From assembly GCF_041296385.1 (NCBI RefSeq), contig NC_091023.1, forward strand, positions 3,224,924 through 3,288,923: DNA of 64,000 nt, written 5' to 3'. Position 1 is the first letter of the stretch; each line of letters opens with the position of its first letter. Positions 38,141 through 51,900 of this stretch are shown one piece after another. The translations under genes were made by a program, and so were the position numbers. The DNA is from Aphelocoma coerulescens. Its lineage: Eukaryota > Chordata > Aves > Passeriformes > Corvidae. Below the pieces are notes generated by a model. It was given only the letters and a program-made list of their open reading frames with translations, ran no database searches and was not told the DNA's origin.

Positions 38141-39732
38141 CAGAAGTGCAGCCAGAGCGTTGGCAGGAGCTGGCTCATCCAGGCAGTCATCCTTCCTTGG
38201 GATGGGGCAGCTGGAGGATCATGATTGGGTGGGTGGCCCTTGAGGGGGAGGAGGGGAGGGGAGCACACGCTGGGGAGTCATAAATTGTGACCTATGGGTG
38301 ATGCCTCCAGGACTGGGCTTGTCTGAGGGGTGGACACTGCTGGCTCTGCCTGTCATCACTCCAGGTAAGCTGGGAAGTGGGGAGGATGAATTCCCTGGGC
38401 TTTGCTGGAATCTCTGTGCTTCTGGTCATGGAGATGTGCTGACAGAAGGGAGTCCTGCTTTCAAGGGTCCTGATGGAGACAGGACCAGCTGCACTTTGGC
38501 TTTGCCTCCCCTGCACAGGGGTTTGTCTGGACTGGCCGAGGAGTTGCTTGCTCAGGGGAATGTTTTGAGGGGACAGCATGCCCTGGGAGCTTCCTGGGGG
38601 AAAGAATCCTCTTGCCACCCCCAGGGAGAGGGCAGCAGTGGAGGGGAAGGAGAGTCCTTGGAGAGGTTGAGGGGAGATGTGCAGAAAGGCTCTGGCTGGG
38701 GAGAGCCCAGGCTGTGAGCTCAGAGGAGCAGGAGCTGTTTGGGAAGGTGGGACTCAGCACTGGGTACTCACGGCTGTGGGGGGGAACGACCCCACACAAT
38801 CCCTGGGCTGCAGGCAGGACCTCCCTGGGGGCAAGAGCCCCTAAATTCCCTATAACCAAGGCAGGGAGGATGGAAATCAAGAGAAGCAGAATTCCAGGAT
38901 GGGTGGAGCTGATGCTCCACCTCAGGTGTCTTGGCTTGTGTCCTCCCCACACAGGTCTCACAGCCCTGTTCCTCCATGCTCAGCCCTCCCCAGTGTCCTG
39001 CTGGGACTGGCGTGGCTGGTCCCAAACAGACCCCACTGGACCGGTGCCCCCCAGCCCCTCAGGCCGTGCCAGGGCTGGAAGTGCTGCCCCAGCCGCTCCT
39101 CCCCGGCACTGAGGCCCTGCATGAGGGGGCTGAGGCAGCTCTTCCCACGGAAACAACCACGTGGTGCCACAGCTGCTTCTGCTTTGCAAAGCCAGAGTGA
39201 GCATGAAAAAAATCAGCCAGAGCAGGAAACAGCTCGACCTCAGGGAGCTTGTGCAAAATGGGTTGAGATCTACCAGGAAAGGGGAAAATGTGTAAGCCCA
39301 ACTTCAAGCAAAAAGAACTCAGGGTAGAAAACACCTGGGAGGCAGGACAACAGCAAACCATGTGGTTTCCAGCAGTCCCAGAGTGACCAGTGGGCATCCT
39401 GTACAAGATGAGGATCTTGTAGGTACAGATGAGAAGCAATTTTGGACAAGGTATCACCTGGGGATGGGCAGGTGCTTTCTATATAAACTCATAACTTAAT
39501 AAGATGCTGGAGGGTAGGTAATAATGTTTTCTTAATTAAATTTAATTCATTTCAACATACTCAGACCTATGGTAGGACTAGTGTGTGACAGGGATGGAAT
39601 TACTGTGGATTTGATAGAATACTCATGAGCCCTTGTACAAGGATTTTGCCTCATTCCTGGCTCCCTCCTGCTCGTTGAAACTGAAAGCCAAACTGAGCCG
39701 TGGTGGGTGGTTGTCTCCCTGCAGTAACATTT

Positions 39733-39810
39733 TCATAGAACCTCAGACTCATTTGTGTTGGAAGGGACCTTAAAGACCATCTCCCCCTGCCATGAGCTGG
39801 GACACATCTT
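39733..39810 (-). repeat. CR1 3' end (antisense)
   Basis: catagaacctcagactcatt, tgtgttggaagggacctta and aagaccatctccccctgcca are typical of the inverted CR1 3' end. Confidence 0.75.
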
Positions 39811-40078
39811 GGAAGAGCCAACCCTGCGGTCGCACAGATCTTGGGGTTTGGTGTGGGAACTCCACTGCCCATTTGGCAATTAGAGTTTCCATTGGAAATT
39901 GCCCTCAGGTAGGGGCAGTGCCAGTGGGGTGGGCTGAGAGCCAAAAGCACAACCCAGCAACTCCCATCCACCCACAACTGTGAGATGGGCATGGGGTGGG
40001 GAAGCCTTGGGGCGCTGCGGGGCCAAACGCAGCCCTTTCCTCTCCTCCTCTTCCTCCCTATTCCTGTGCAGGACAGCC

Positions 40079-41591
40079 ATGTGTGTGGGGAAGTGCAGCC
40101 GGATCGTGGGTCCCTGCCTGCTGGTGCTGGGCACGCTCTCCATGGCAGCCAGCATCCTGCTGCTCTTCCCTGCTGGAGCATCCAAGTACCTGCTGGAGGG
40201 ACACATCAGCAGCCAGGCCAAGGCCGTGCCGGGCGTCTGGGGCAGCGGCATTGCCGTGAGTACTGCGGGATGTACCCATCCTTCCTCCCGGCTCTGCAGC
40301 AGGGACAGAGGGATGGAGCAGGGCAGGTGGCTCCCCTTTGTCCCTCAGCTGTGTTTTTGTCCCTGCAGGTGCTGCTGGCAGGGACCCACATCACGGCACT
40401 GGGCTGGCAATGCTCTGGCTGCGGCACCCGCCACAACGTAAGGCAGCACTGGGATCCCCAACCAAAGCAGGGATGTGGCCGTGTCCCACCTCTGCCATGG
40501 CCCTGCAGTGGGATGTGGCAGGGATCCTCCTCTCCCACGGCCCTGTGGTGGATTGTGACAGGTCTCCCCTCTCCTGTGTTGGGTCGTAGGCCCCTTTCTC
40601 ATGGTCCCACGGTGGGGTGTGGTGGGGGCCCCCTCTCCCACAGCAGGTCCTGGCAGGGTGCTGCTCTCCGATGGCCCTGTGATGGGCCATGGCAGGGTTC
40701 TACCTCCCCAGAGGACAGGGCTCCATGTGAGTGCTGGGATGGGCTCTGCAGGTCACTGCCTCCCCCTGCCCACTTCTGCCCAGCCCAGTGATGGCTCCAT
40801 CCTCAGCCTCAGCTGGGGGGTGGAGTTTTCCCCCCTCCCAAACTCTGCTGACAACCTGCAGCTGCTTTTTGGAGCCCCTCTGACTTTCTGTGCCCCCATG
40901 GGTGCTCCCTGCAGGCGTTCATCTCCGTGGTGCTCTCCAAGCTGGCGCTCCTGGGTGCTGCCGCCTGCTTTGTCCTCTCTGGGGTGGGACTGACCAACGG
41001 CCCCCTCTGCTTCTACAACACCACCGAGCTCGGCCTCAGGCACGGAGCCCTCTGGGGTTACCCCTTCGTGGATGCCATCGACCAGGAGGGGCCTGATGCC
41101 AGGTGAGGGGCTGAATCACCTGTGCTGCCTCATCAATTTATTGCTAATTAAGTGCATTAATTAGCGTGGTGAGGTGGGTGGGCGCTTGCTGGTGGTGATT
41201 GATGCAAGACCCAGGTAGCTGAAGGAGTCCTCACCTGCCACGGATTTCTACATGGTGCTTTCCATTTCCATCACCCCCCCCTAACCCTGCTCATCCTCGG
41301 GATGAAGGATGGGGTGTCTGGGGGATTCTGCACGGTAGAAAGCAATGGGATTCTGGACCTGCTGCAGGCAGCATCCTGCACCTTCTCCCCTTCCTGTCAC
41401 ACAGGGCTGAGAACTACCTGTACAGTCGGAGAACCTGGAATATCTGCATGGAGCCTGAGGGCATCGTGAGCTGGCACGTTGTCCTGTTCTCCCTCCTGCT
41501 GCTCATCAGCGTGGCCGAGATGGTGCTGGCCTTGCTCCAAATCCTCAACGGCTGCCTCGGCTGCCTCTGTGGCTTCTGCGAGGGGAAGTAG
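40079..41591 (+). CDS. TM4SF19: Transmembrane 4 L6 family member 19-like
   Basis: Four coding exons: 40079-40255, 40369-40437, 40915-41102 and 41405-41591, giving 206 residues plus TAG; GT-AG junctions and phases (0, 0, 2) agree. The first coding exon begins at an acceptor (cctgtgcag, exon from 40072), so the 5' UTR is split. L6-family tetraspan proteins are plasma- or endosomal-membrane organisers; TM4SF19 has been linked to macrophages and osteoclasts. Seen: MCVGKCSRIVG start, TM1 about 10-32, TM2 about 53-71, a GWQCSGCG turn, TM3 about 84-108, a large extracellular loop with FYNTTEL (N-glycosylation site) and a late Cys (WNICMEPEG), TM4 about 165-192, and a Cys-rich tail ending CGFCEGK. 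The human protein has about 209 residues. Its place directly after UBXN7, same strand, matches human 3q29 and is the main reason for choosing TM4SF19 over other L6 members. Confidence 0.88.
40484..40715 (+). repeat. Degenerate minisatellite in TM4SF19 intron 2
   Basis: About five imperfect units of roughly 40-50 bp, each with a core like atggccctgnngtgggatgtggcaggg followed by a pyrimidine-rich cctcctctccc segment. Unit boundaries are uneven. The intron is otherwise plain. Confidence 0.5.
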
Positions 41592-42889
41592 GGCCTGGTG
41601 GTGGTGCCAGGAGGCTGCTGCTCGGAGGAGGGGTCACCCCGGGGGTCACTTGGCTGCTGGCACACGCCGTGGAGGGGGCACGGCAGGCGCTGTCACGCCA
41701 GCCTGGTGCAGAGCCCTGTGAGAGATGGACAGAGCCCCGGTGGGGACAGACACCCCAGGTGCTGAAGCAGCGTGTGGGGCCGATGTGCCAAGGGCTGCTC
41801 CTGTGCAGATGCCCTGGCCGGGGCCATATCCCTTCCCTTGGGGCTGGCGGCTGTTTGGGGTTGGAAACTGGCCTGGTAAGGGATGGAGGTGAGGACCTGG
41901 CTTCCAGCATCCTGACATGAGCCCAGCAGCTGCCTCAGCCACTCGTTGTGATACTGAAATGAGGCAGAGAACCAATTTTGTAACACAATTTGAAGCATTA
42001 GAAAGCAGGCATTGTTTATCACAGAGCTGGACACACACAGGCTATCCCCTCTAATTGAATGCTTGTCGTGAAACTTCACAACAGGGTGTTCATTCCATCG
42101 CGATCAGACATACTCACTACAAGGGACATCCTAGAAAATACATAAACATCACTTTCCTAGAATTAATTTAGATGCCCCCACCCCTTCCTGGAAGTCCTTT
42201 TGTGGTCCTAGAGGGTTGTCTAAAGGGGTCTCTGGTGGTTGTACTCACTGAGTGCCCCAATATTGTGACCTTGCCTTGAACTTCTCTCAGGGCAGGAGCT
42301 GTTGTTTGTTGTTACATAACTTTACACAGAAGTCACTATGTTCCTCATTACCTGTTTCTCCACTGGTTCCAGCTACCTTTAGCATCCTGTGTGTCTGCTT
42401 TTACACCCTTTTATCTAATTTGCTAGGTAGTCTTTAAGTTCTGTTTTGCAAATTCAAGGGAACTGAAAATTTCTATTCTCTGTGTTGTCTGTCACTTGTC
42501 AGCTTCCACTCACCCTGGTGCAAAATGAGGCATGGTCCTGTCACACACTGAAGAGCTGGACACTGTTGTTAATTGGTTCACACTTAGGGCAGTTGAGCTG
42601 GTGTTTGTCACCTGCACAGGGCAGGAGAGGTGAGGGAGACCAAAGGAGCTGAGCTGGGGCACTTGGATGGAGTCATGCTGGCGGAGGCAGAGCTGGAATT
42701 GAGGTGTAGCCCCCCAAAGTTCACCCACACACAAGTGTCAGGAGCAGCTGCTGCTCACTCCCAGGAGCAGGACCCCCCTCCTGTGCTCAACCCCATCCCC
42801 ATAAGCTTTACAGGACCCAAGGTATGCCTGCCCATGCTGGGAGAGGATTTGCCCCCAGACTGACAGTGGTCAGAGGAGAGCAGTGATGG
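41592..42889. other. TM4SF19-NEU4 intergenic region, first part
   Basis: Begins with the TM4SF19 3' UTR (no clear AATAAA nearby). No coding exon is recognised on either strand, and in particular no immunoglobulin-type exon of PDCD1, which follows NEU4 in mammals. Confidence 0.5.
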
Positions 42890-43330
42890 CCATGGCACAT
42901 TAAAAAACCAAATCCCCGACCAGATTAAACAGTTACTGGGCCATTGGGGTGGCTGAACCCCAGCTGGCACCTGAGCACCACCCAGCCACTCACCCCCAGC
43001 CCGTGGGAGGGGGAGAGAATTGGAGGGGTAAAAGTGAGACATCTCCTGGGTTGACGTAAGAACAGTTTAATAATTGAAATAATAATCATAAATAGTAATG
43101 AAAAGGAAAATAACAAAGAGAGAGGACTAAAAGCCCAGACAGACAAGTAATGCAACACAAACATTTCTTTATCATCAGCCCAAATAGAAAACCCAGCCCC
43201 ATCCCAGCTACAATGAAGGAACAGAACTCTCCACCAGCCCAAACCCTCACAGTGACTTCAGAGAGACCATTGAGAAAAAGTCTTTTCATGAAAAAGAAGG
43301 AATTTAACATCATATAACATATTTATATAG
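42890..43330 (-). mobile_element. Avian endogenous retrovirus LTR-like fragment
   Basis: Contains text I recognise from a dispersed avian LTR family: ccccagctggcacctgagca, caccacccagccactcaccc, gggttgacgtaagaacagtt, an AT-rich taataattgaaataataatc stretch, then aaaggaaaataacaaagaga and agacaagtaatgcaacacaa. Related text occurs in the better preserved LTR at 55955-56400. No retroviral gene is attached. Family name and exact ends are uncertain. Confidence 0.5.
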
Positions 43331-43735
43331 CCTATTTATGACGAGGGGAGGAAAGCCCTCAGAGCAGGGTGTTGGTACCAGGCATGGCACAGCTGGAGCA
43401 TCATGTCCTCCTGAGCCAGCACCTGGCACACAGGGATGGCTCAGGGTACCCCTGGCTGCGTCCCCCCTGCACTGCTGCTGTTGCCCCCCAGTATCTGTTT
43501 CCAGAGGTGGCTCTCACTTGGAGAGGAGTCTGGGGCGGTGCTGGGGGCAAAAGCCTCCCCACCCAACCAATATGGAATTTAAAAAATAGCAATAAAAATG
43601 AGATAAAACCCAGTTTGGGGACAGTAACACACCTCTGTGTGATGTGGCCGTGCTGGACAGTGGCAGGACCCAGGCTGTGGGTTGATGCTCCAGGATCCAG
43701 CACCGGGGGGACGGGGGGAGCTGAGCTGGGGGGCT
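43331..43735 (-). other. NEU4: NEU4 3' flank / 3' UTR
   Basis: About 400 bp after the NEU4 stop codon. No clear AATAAA was found on the minus strand. Nothing else is recognised. Confidence 0.4.
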
Positions 43736-46311
<2,576 letters not shown>

Positions 46312-46817
46312 TTAAAATGTTTGTCTGGAAAACCAAGGCCAGTGAGCAAAGAGCAGGGTGAGATCTGCAGCTCCATGCTCTCTTCCAGCAGGCACTGGGA
46401 GGGCAGAGCCCACAGACGAGACCCCCGGAGCAGCCCAGGCTCATCGTGAGAGCGTCAGGGAGGGTTCCTGTGCCTCTGGTGCCTCCCGTGCAATGGACCC
46501 AGCTGGCCCCTTGTTCCCCCTCCTCTGCGGGGGGAACCGGAGCTGCACAGCACGGACAGTGAGGTCCCCAGCGGGGCTGTCCCTGTGGCAATGGGTGAGA
46601 GCTGTCCCCAGATGCCTTTCCTTCAGGGACAGGAGTGACACCACGGTCAGCTGTCCCCAGCTTACATGTCCCTACATTTCCCTGGACATTATCACCACAG
46701 AAGCAGATGGCCATCCACTCCAGCCTCAGCTGGAGCAGCCACAAGCCACTCTCACCTGTGGTTTCATCGGGAGCTTTTGCTGATTCAATACCCCCCGGAG
46801 AAAGCGAAGGCACTCAC

Positions 46818-47200
46818 CGGCTCGTGCTCAGCTGGAGCGTCCCCTCTGTCCCTCGGCCCCACCACGGGGTAACGCCGGCTGTCGCCGCTGCCGGCTTTCC
46901 GCAGAGCTGTCGCCTCACTGCTTCGCTGCCACCCCCTCCCCTCGCAGGGTCCCCCCTCCGATGGGTCACGGGGCTGCCACGGCGGTGCCCGGGAAAAATC
47001 CCTGAGTCAGCAGTGGCGCTGGTGCGGCGCCCGTGGCACAAAGGCGCCGTTCCGGGCCGGGATAGGGCCGGGGCACCCGCGGCTGCCGAGCCACTTTGCT
47101 CGGACCCCCGGGAGGGGAAGCAACGGGATCCATGGGGTGGGGATTGCGTCTCCTGCCTCAGTTTCCCTCCTCCTGCAGGCTGGGAGACGCCAGACCTCCC
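46818..47200 (-). promoter_or_regulatory. NEU4: Probable NEU4 non-coding first exon and GC-rich promoter
   Basis: On the minus strand a strong donor (gtgagt, 46817-46812) follows gcacgagccg, and the sequence upstream of it is GC- and CpG-rich up to about 47.2 kb. Together with the acceptor just before the NEU4 ATG this predicts a non-coding exon ending at 46818 and an intron of about 0.8 kb. The exon's 5' end is not defined. Confidence 0.45.
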
Positions 47201-47239
47201 TGTGCAGGTGCTCCGGCCGTGAGCTCCCCAGCCTGGGGA

Positions 47240-47466
47240 CCGTAGTCCAGAGAGTCCCAGCCCTCCCGGGACCCCCAACCTTCCATGCACCCCCAGCCCT
47301 CTCAGCCTTTCCAGAATCTTCAGCTTTCCCAAGACCCCAGTCTTTCCTGGATCCCCAGCCCTATCAGGACACCCAGCACCACAGAATCCCCAAACTTCCC
47401 AGGATCCCCAGCCCTCCCAGGACTCCCAGACTTCCCTGGACCCCCAACCTTCCCAGGACCCCCACC
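47240..47466 (+). repeat. Degenerate C-rich minisatellite
   Basis: Roughly nine to ten diverged copies of a unit of about 24 bp with the cores ccccagccctcccaggac and ccccaaccttcccaggac; the downstream copies (47390-47466) are the most alike. On the minus strand this is a G-rich array, about 400-650 bp upstream of the probable NEU4 first exon's donor. Confidence 0.7.
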
Positions 47467-47469
47467 TGC

Positions 47470-48902
47470 ACATAGATCAGCTACTAAGAAACTATTTCTA
47501 TACCTATAGTCCATCTCTGTCATCAGTTTAGCTAAAAGGGCTTGACAAAATTCACACGGCAAGTCACGGATCAAAAGCTCCAAGGGGAAAACTGAGGCGG
47601 AGACTGCAGAACGGCCCGGGAAGGACCACGTGTGGCTCCAGCAGCTCCGCCTGCCTGCTACAAAAGCCTCTCAAGCCTTGGGTTAATTTTCGTGAGGGTT
47701 CCTGTAGCAGGGGACCGTGAAAGTGCGGTTAATCTGTGTTGATCCTGCTGGACACCTGGGCTGGTTAACCCCTGCCTCAGCTGCTAAACACAGCTGAGGG
47801 AAATCCTGGCTCTGGTTCTCACCCCTCTCCCCCTGACAGCATCATTCCTGCTTCCCGGCTGGAGCTGCTGCCCCACAGCTTCACCTCCAAGGCAACACTG
47901 CCAGCCAAGTGGCCCCAGATCCATGCTCCCCCTCTTGCCATCCAGGGCCCTGCTGCTGAGGCAGTGCCAGGAAGGTTTGTGAGGATGGCAGCACCAAGCC
48001 CAATGGATTTGGTGTCACTGCTTGTCACGTGTTCCCAACACACCTGTCACTGCCAACTGACACTGACAAAAACCCAGTGTTTTAAAGCTGAGCCAGCATC
48101 TCCTCCTGCTCATGCTGGTGAGGGCGGCAGCAGGGACCTGGATGGCACCGGTGTGCCCAAAGCTGTGCCTCACTCCATCCCCTCCTAATCCATGCTGGAG
48201 AGTTTGGCCAACAGAGCAAGGGGAGCCCCAAAAAGGCATCTGCTGATAACGGGCTTCGGGGATGCTGCACCCAAAGGAACATCCATGCCCAGAGACTCTT
48301 GCCCGAGAGCAAAACCTCCTCTCAGGGGAGCACGGATCTTGCCCACAGGGGACAGAGGCTCATTCACCTGGTGACACATGTGAGAGGCACAAGTCACATG
48401 CCATTGGGCAAGGCAGCCAGCCTGCCTGGCTTTGGGCAGGATGCTTGGGGCTCCCATGCCAAAGGCAGCCCCAGCAGTGTGTGGTGGTTATCCTCACCGA
48501 GTGTGGATGGTGCTGGATGGGACACCCACCGTCTCTCCTGCTCCTTTGAGCACTGCATCCTCTTGTCACGCTCCCCTGATTTCCCTCCCCTAAACCCTCC
48601 AAGTCAGGACTTGCTCCAGTGAGCTGTGACCAGACTGGATGTAACCATGGATATCAAATAAAATCAAATGAAGGCAAATGATCATGCTCGTGATTAATGA
48701 TCAAGAGGCTGGAATGTCTAGGCCAGCTGCAGCCAGCCTGGCTCTCTCCAGCTGGGAGCAGGCAGGCAGGACCACCCAGGATCCAGCCAATGCAAATCCT
48801 TTGGCTCAAGGTCCCCAAATGCACAAGAGTCCTGTGGGTCAGTTACGTGTCAGACAAGGGGTGATGCCAAGTGGTGGGAAGCTACACGGGTTGCCACATG
48901 TC
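47470..48902. other. NEU4-GAL3ST2 intergenic region
   Basis: 1.4 kb holding the 5' flank of NEU4 and the 3' flank of GAL3ST2. No convincing coding sequence, RNA gene or transposon is recognised. Confidence 0.5.
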
Positions 48903-51900
48903 CTAGTTGGGCACTGGGAGCGCCATCTTTTCCTGGAGGCTGGTCCACAGCAATGGCAATCCCAGCTCCTTCCTCTTCTTGTGCGGGTGTTGGACAGTGT
49001 AAAGGTAGGACGTGTACTGGAGCTCTGGCATGACCATTTTCTGGCACATTCTCAGAGTCCTGTTGTCCAAGTCTTGTTTGAGGTTGTAACCCAGGATATT
49101 TGCAGCCCCTGACTGGAAAGGCAGGAGACCTTTGTTTTTGATGTGATCCTTCCTCACTGCCTCCTGCTCTGAGAGACAGGTCTCCATGAGCTCCTTCTGT
49201 CTGGTCCGCAGGTGACCCACCTCCTTTGCCAGCACCTCGAGCCCTATGGTCTCCTCAATTCTCCTCCAGAAGCTCTGGTTGAAGTGCAGGTAGAGCTTCC
49301 AGTCCAGCGAGCACCACGCTTTTATCTGCTCCTCACTTTCTGGAGTCAATGTCTGGACAGTGTCCTGGCTTCTGGAATTGAGCTTGAAGTAAATCACGTC
49401 ATCCAGATCCCAGCACAAAGCATGCTTCAAGAGGATCATGGACTCATCAAAGTAGTCTGCTATCAAGATGAGGTGGAAGTTCTGCTCAATCTCCTCCAGG
49501 ACAGCCTGGGTGTACTTTGTGTCATCCTCCGCGTTGTTATTGTAGCCAAAGTCAAACCACATGATATTCCTGGCGTAGATGCTTTCCCTGTAATCCGCTG
49601 GGTGGTAGTACTTTGTGGGTGATGCCAGGAACTCGTTCACGTTCTTGGAGCTCCTGAAGGCAGGCACATTGTTCTTGTAGTAGATGTAGGAAGATTCCAG
49701 CAGAGGAATGGGGTTCCTCAGGATGGAGAAGTAGAAGGTGTTGGCTGCCATCACCTTTTTTACCTATTTGTGGGAGGGAGAAGAGGTTAGTCCTGCTGTC
49801 TCAACCAGGTTTCTCCGCAGGCATCACGGCTCTTTCTTACCTCCAAGGGGTTAAACCGCAGGTGGTTGCACATGATGTTGTAATTTTGGCCTATGGCTTC
49901 AAAACCCTCCACAAAGTGGGCCAGGAAAGTCCTCGGGTATCCCAGGTGGAAGAGTTGGTCAGCAGGGAGGGCGACAGTGAGGTTGTATCTCTCTGCAAAC
50001 CTGAACATGATGTTGAGCACAGTGCTGCTGGCTGTCTTGTGGGTCTTGAGGAACATGACATTTGTCTTGGCATGGCACGGCATGGCAGGGATCAGCAGCT
50101 CCTCAGGGCTCTTTGAGATGCTGCAGGAAGATGACAGATGGGGCAAAGAGACTCTTTGGTGCTGCATCCCATCTCTGAGACCTGGCAAAGCCAAACCCAG
50201 GCGCTCCTCTGATACCACAGGCTGGTCCAAGGCTGCATCCAAACCAGCCCCAACCCTCCAGTGTGGATGTCAGACAGTTTTCCCCTTCTCCAGATTCTCA
50301 CTTACCGAAGACTCCAGCTCAATCCCCTTTTTTTTCCCCACACTGCTGATTTTGTCCCAAAGAGGCTGTGCTTTGGCTAATTCAATTCCTTCCCCAAACA
50401 TGGACCACATCCAAACTAGGACAAACTATGGTCCAAACTAGGACCTGGTTTTGGGCCACCACCCTTCAAGCATTAGCCCAAGTCTCATGATAGATAAATC
50501 AGGTGTCAGAGGTCACATCCTAGCTGCTCCACGCACACGAAGCTCTGCAACCTTGCTTCTGCCTCACTTACCTGTCATTCTTATTCTTCATATGGAAGAA
50601 TCCTGAGAGGCAGGAAAGTCCCAGGCAGAGGCTGAAAATGATGAGACACCTGACATGCCTGCAAAAAAAGAAGAGTCTCAGTGAATTTTTATCCGATAGT
50701 CCTTCCCCAAACCACCACATTTTGTATCTTGCCCTTGGGAACTTTCATCACTGTGAGCACAGTTTTACATCTCAGTGGTGGCAGCCACCTTTGACCCCAC
50801 AAACTGTGTCAGCAGCTCTGGCATTAGAGGCAAGACAGTGAGAAATTGCACTTTCACTATTACTCTCCTAATTTTGGCCTTTGGCAAGACACAGTGTGCT
50901 TCAGACAGAGCCTCAGCTCCTCCCACAGTCTCCTGCTCTGCTTGGCTGCCTTTTGTTTTGCTTTTCTTTTGGTTTTCTGGGGCTTTAGAGCTTATTCACT
51001 ATTCAAACTCCTAGATTATTCACCAGAAAACGAGCCCTTTGTAGGGGTATAAAGACTTCCCTGGTGAGAAACCTGAGCAGCTCCTGTAATCACATCACTC
51101 CAGAAGATGAGGATTGGAAAAAACCCACTAAACTGAGGTTGTTTTTCAATATAAATACGATTTTTCAGGACAGAAAATCAAATTACCCAACAGCACCTGT
51201 AATGGATTTATTACACTCCCCTTTCAAATGGGAGGGCTGGATAATAATGAGGTGAGAGTCTTTTCCAGCACTAATTAAGCAACCATGATGTATCAAAGGT
51301 GTCCCTGCACATGGCTGGGGGTTGGAATGGGATGGTCTTTAACGTCTCTTCCAACTCAAACCATCCTATGGTACCATCATCATCAGCAGTGCACTCCAGC
51401 TGGGACACAGAGAGGATCTTTTGAAGGTTTGATGCCCACCAAAAAGGAATTTTTCACCACAAAGTTTGATCTGATTTCTCTCATCGTAGAAGATTTTTAA
51501 CCCTGGGTGAATTCCATGTTTGCAGAATGCCCAAAATGCAGCAGATCTGGCTCAGGCTTTACACTGTTTTGAGAAGATATAATCCCAATTTACAGTATGG
51601 TATAGTCACACCTGTGGTTTCCACTCTCCAAAGAGAACAAGCAAGCCTTCAAGCCTTCCTCCAAGAGCCCTTCCCAAAGCCACGGAAGACCCTCAACCAC
51701 AGGTGGAACCAACCTCTGACAGGAATTTGCAGCACAGCTTCTGCATGAAGAGTTTCAAGACAGACCTGCAGGCAAGACTTCATCAGGATTTCCTCATTTT
51801 TTGGCCCCAGGCTTGTTAGGGGGATGGGAGTGGGACAATCCCTGGTCCTTGGAGATGAGATGGGAGAAGAAAGACAGAGGAGCCCATGAGCAGCGAGCAG

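Larger units (their letters stand above)
35290..40070. other. UBXN7-TM4SF19 intergenic region
   Basis: 4.8 kb. It contains a CR1 3' end near 36965, an unidentified decayed open stretch at about 37920-38140 and a CR1 fragment near 39733. A non-coding first exon of TM4SF19 must lie somewhere here, because the first coding exon begins at an acceptor, but I cannot place it. Confidence 0.5.

Noticed and set aside
40484..40715. Repeat array in TM4SF19 intron 2 as a CRISPR-like or coding repeat
   Set aside because: Units are irregular, lack regular spacers and sit in a vertebrate intron; a degenerate minisatellite explains it.
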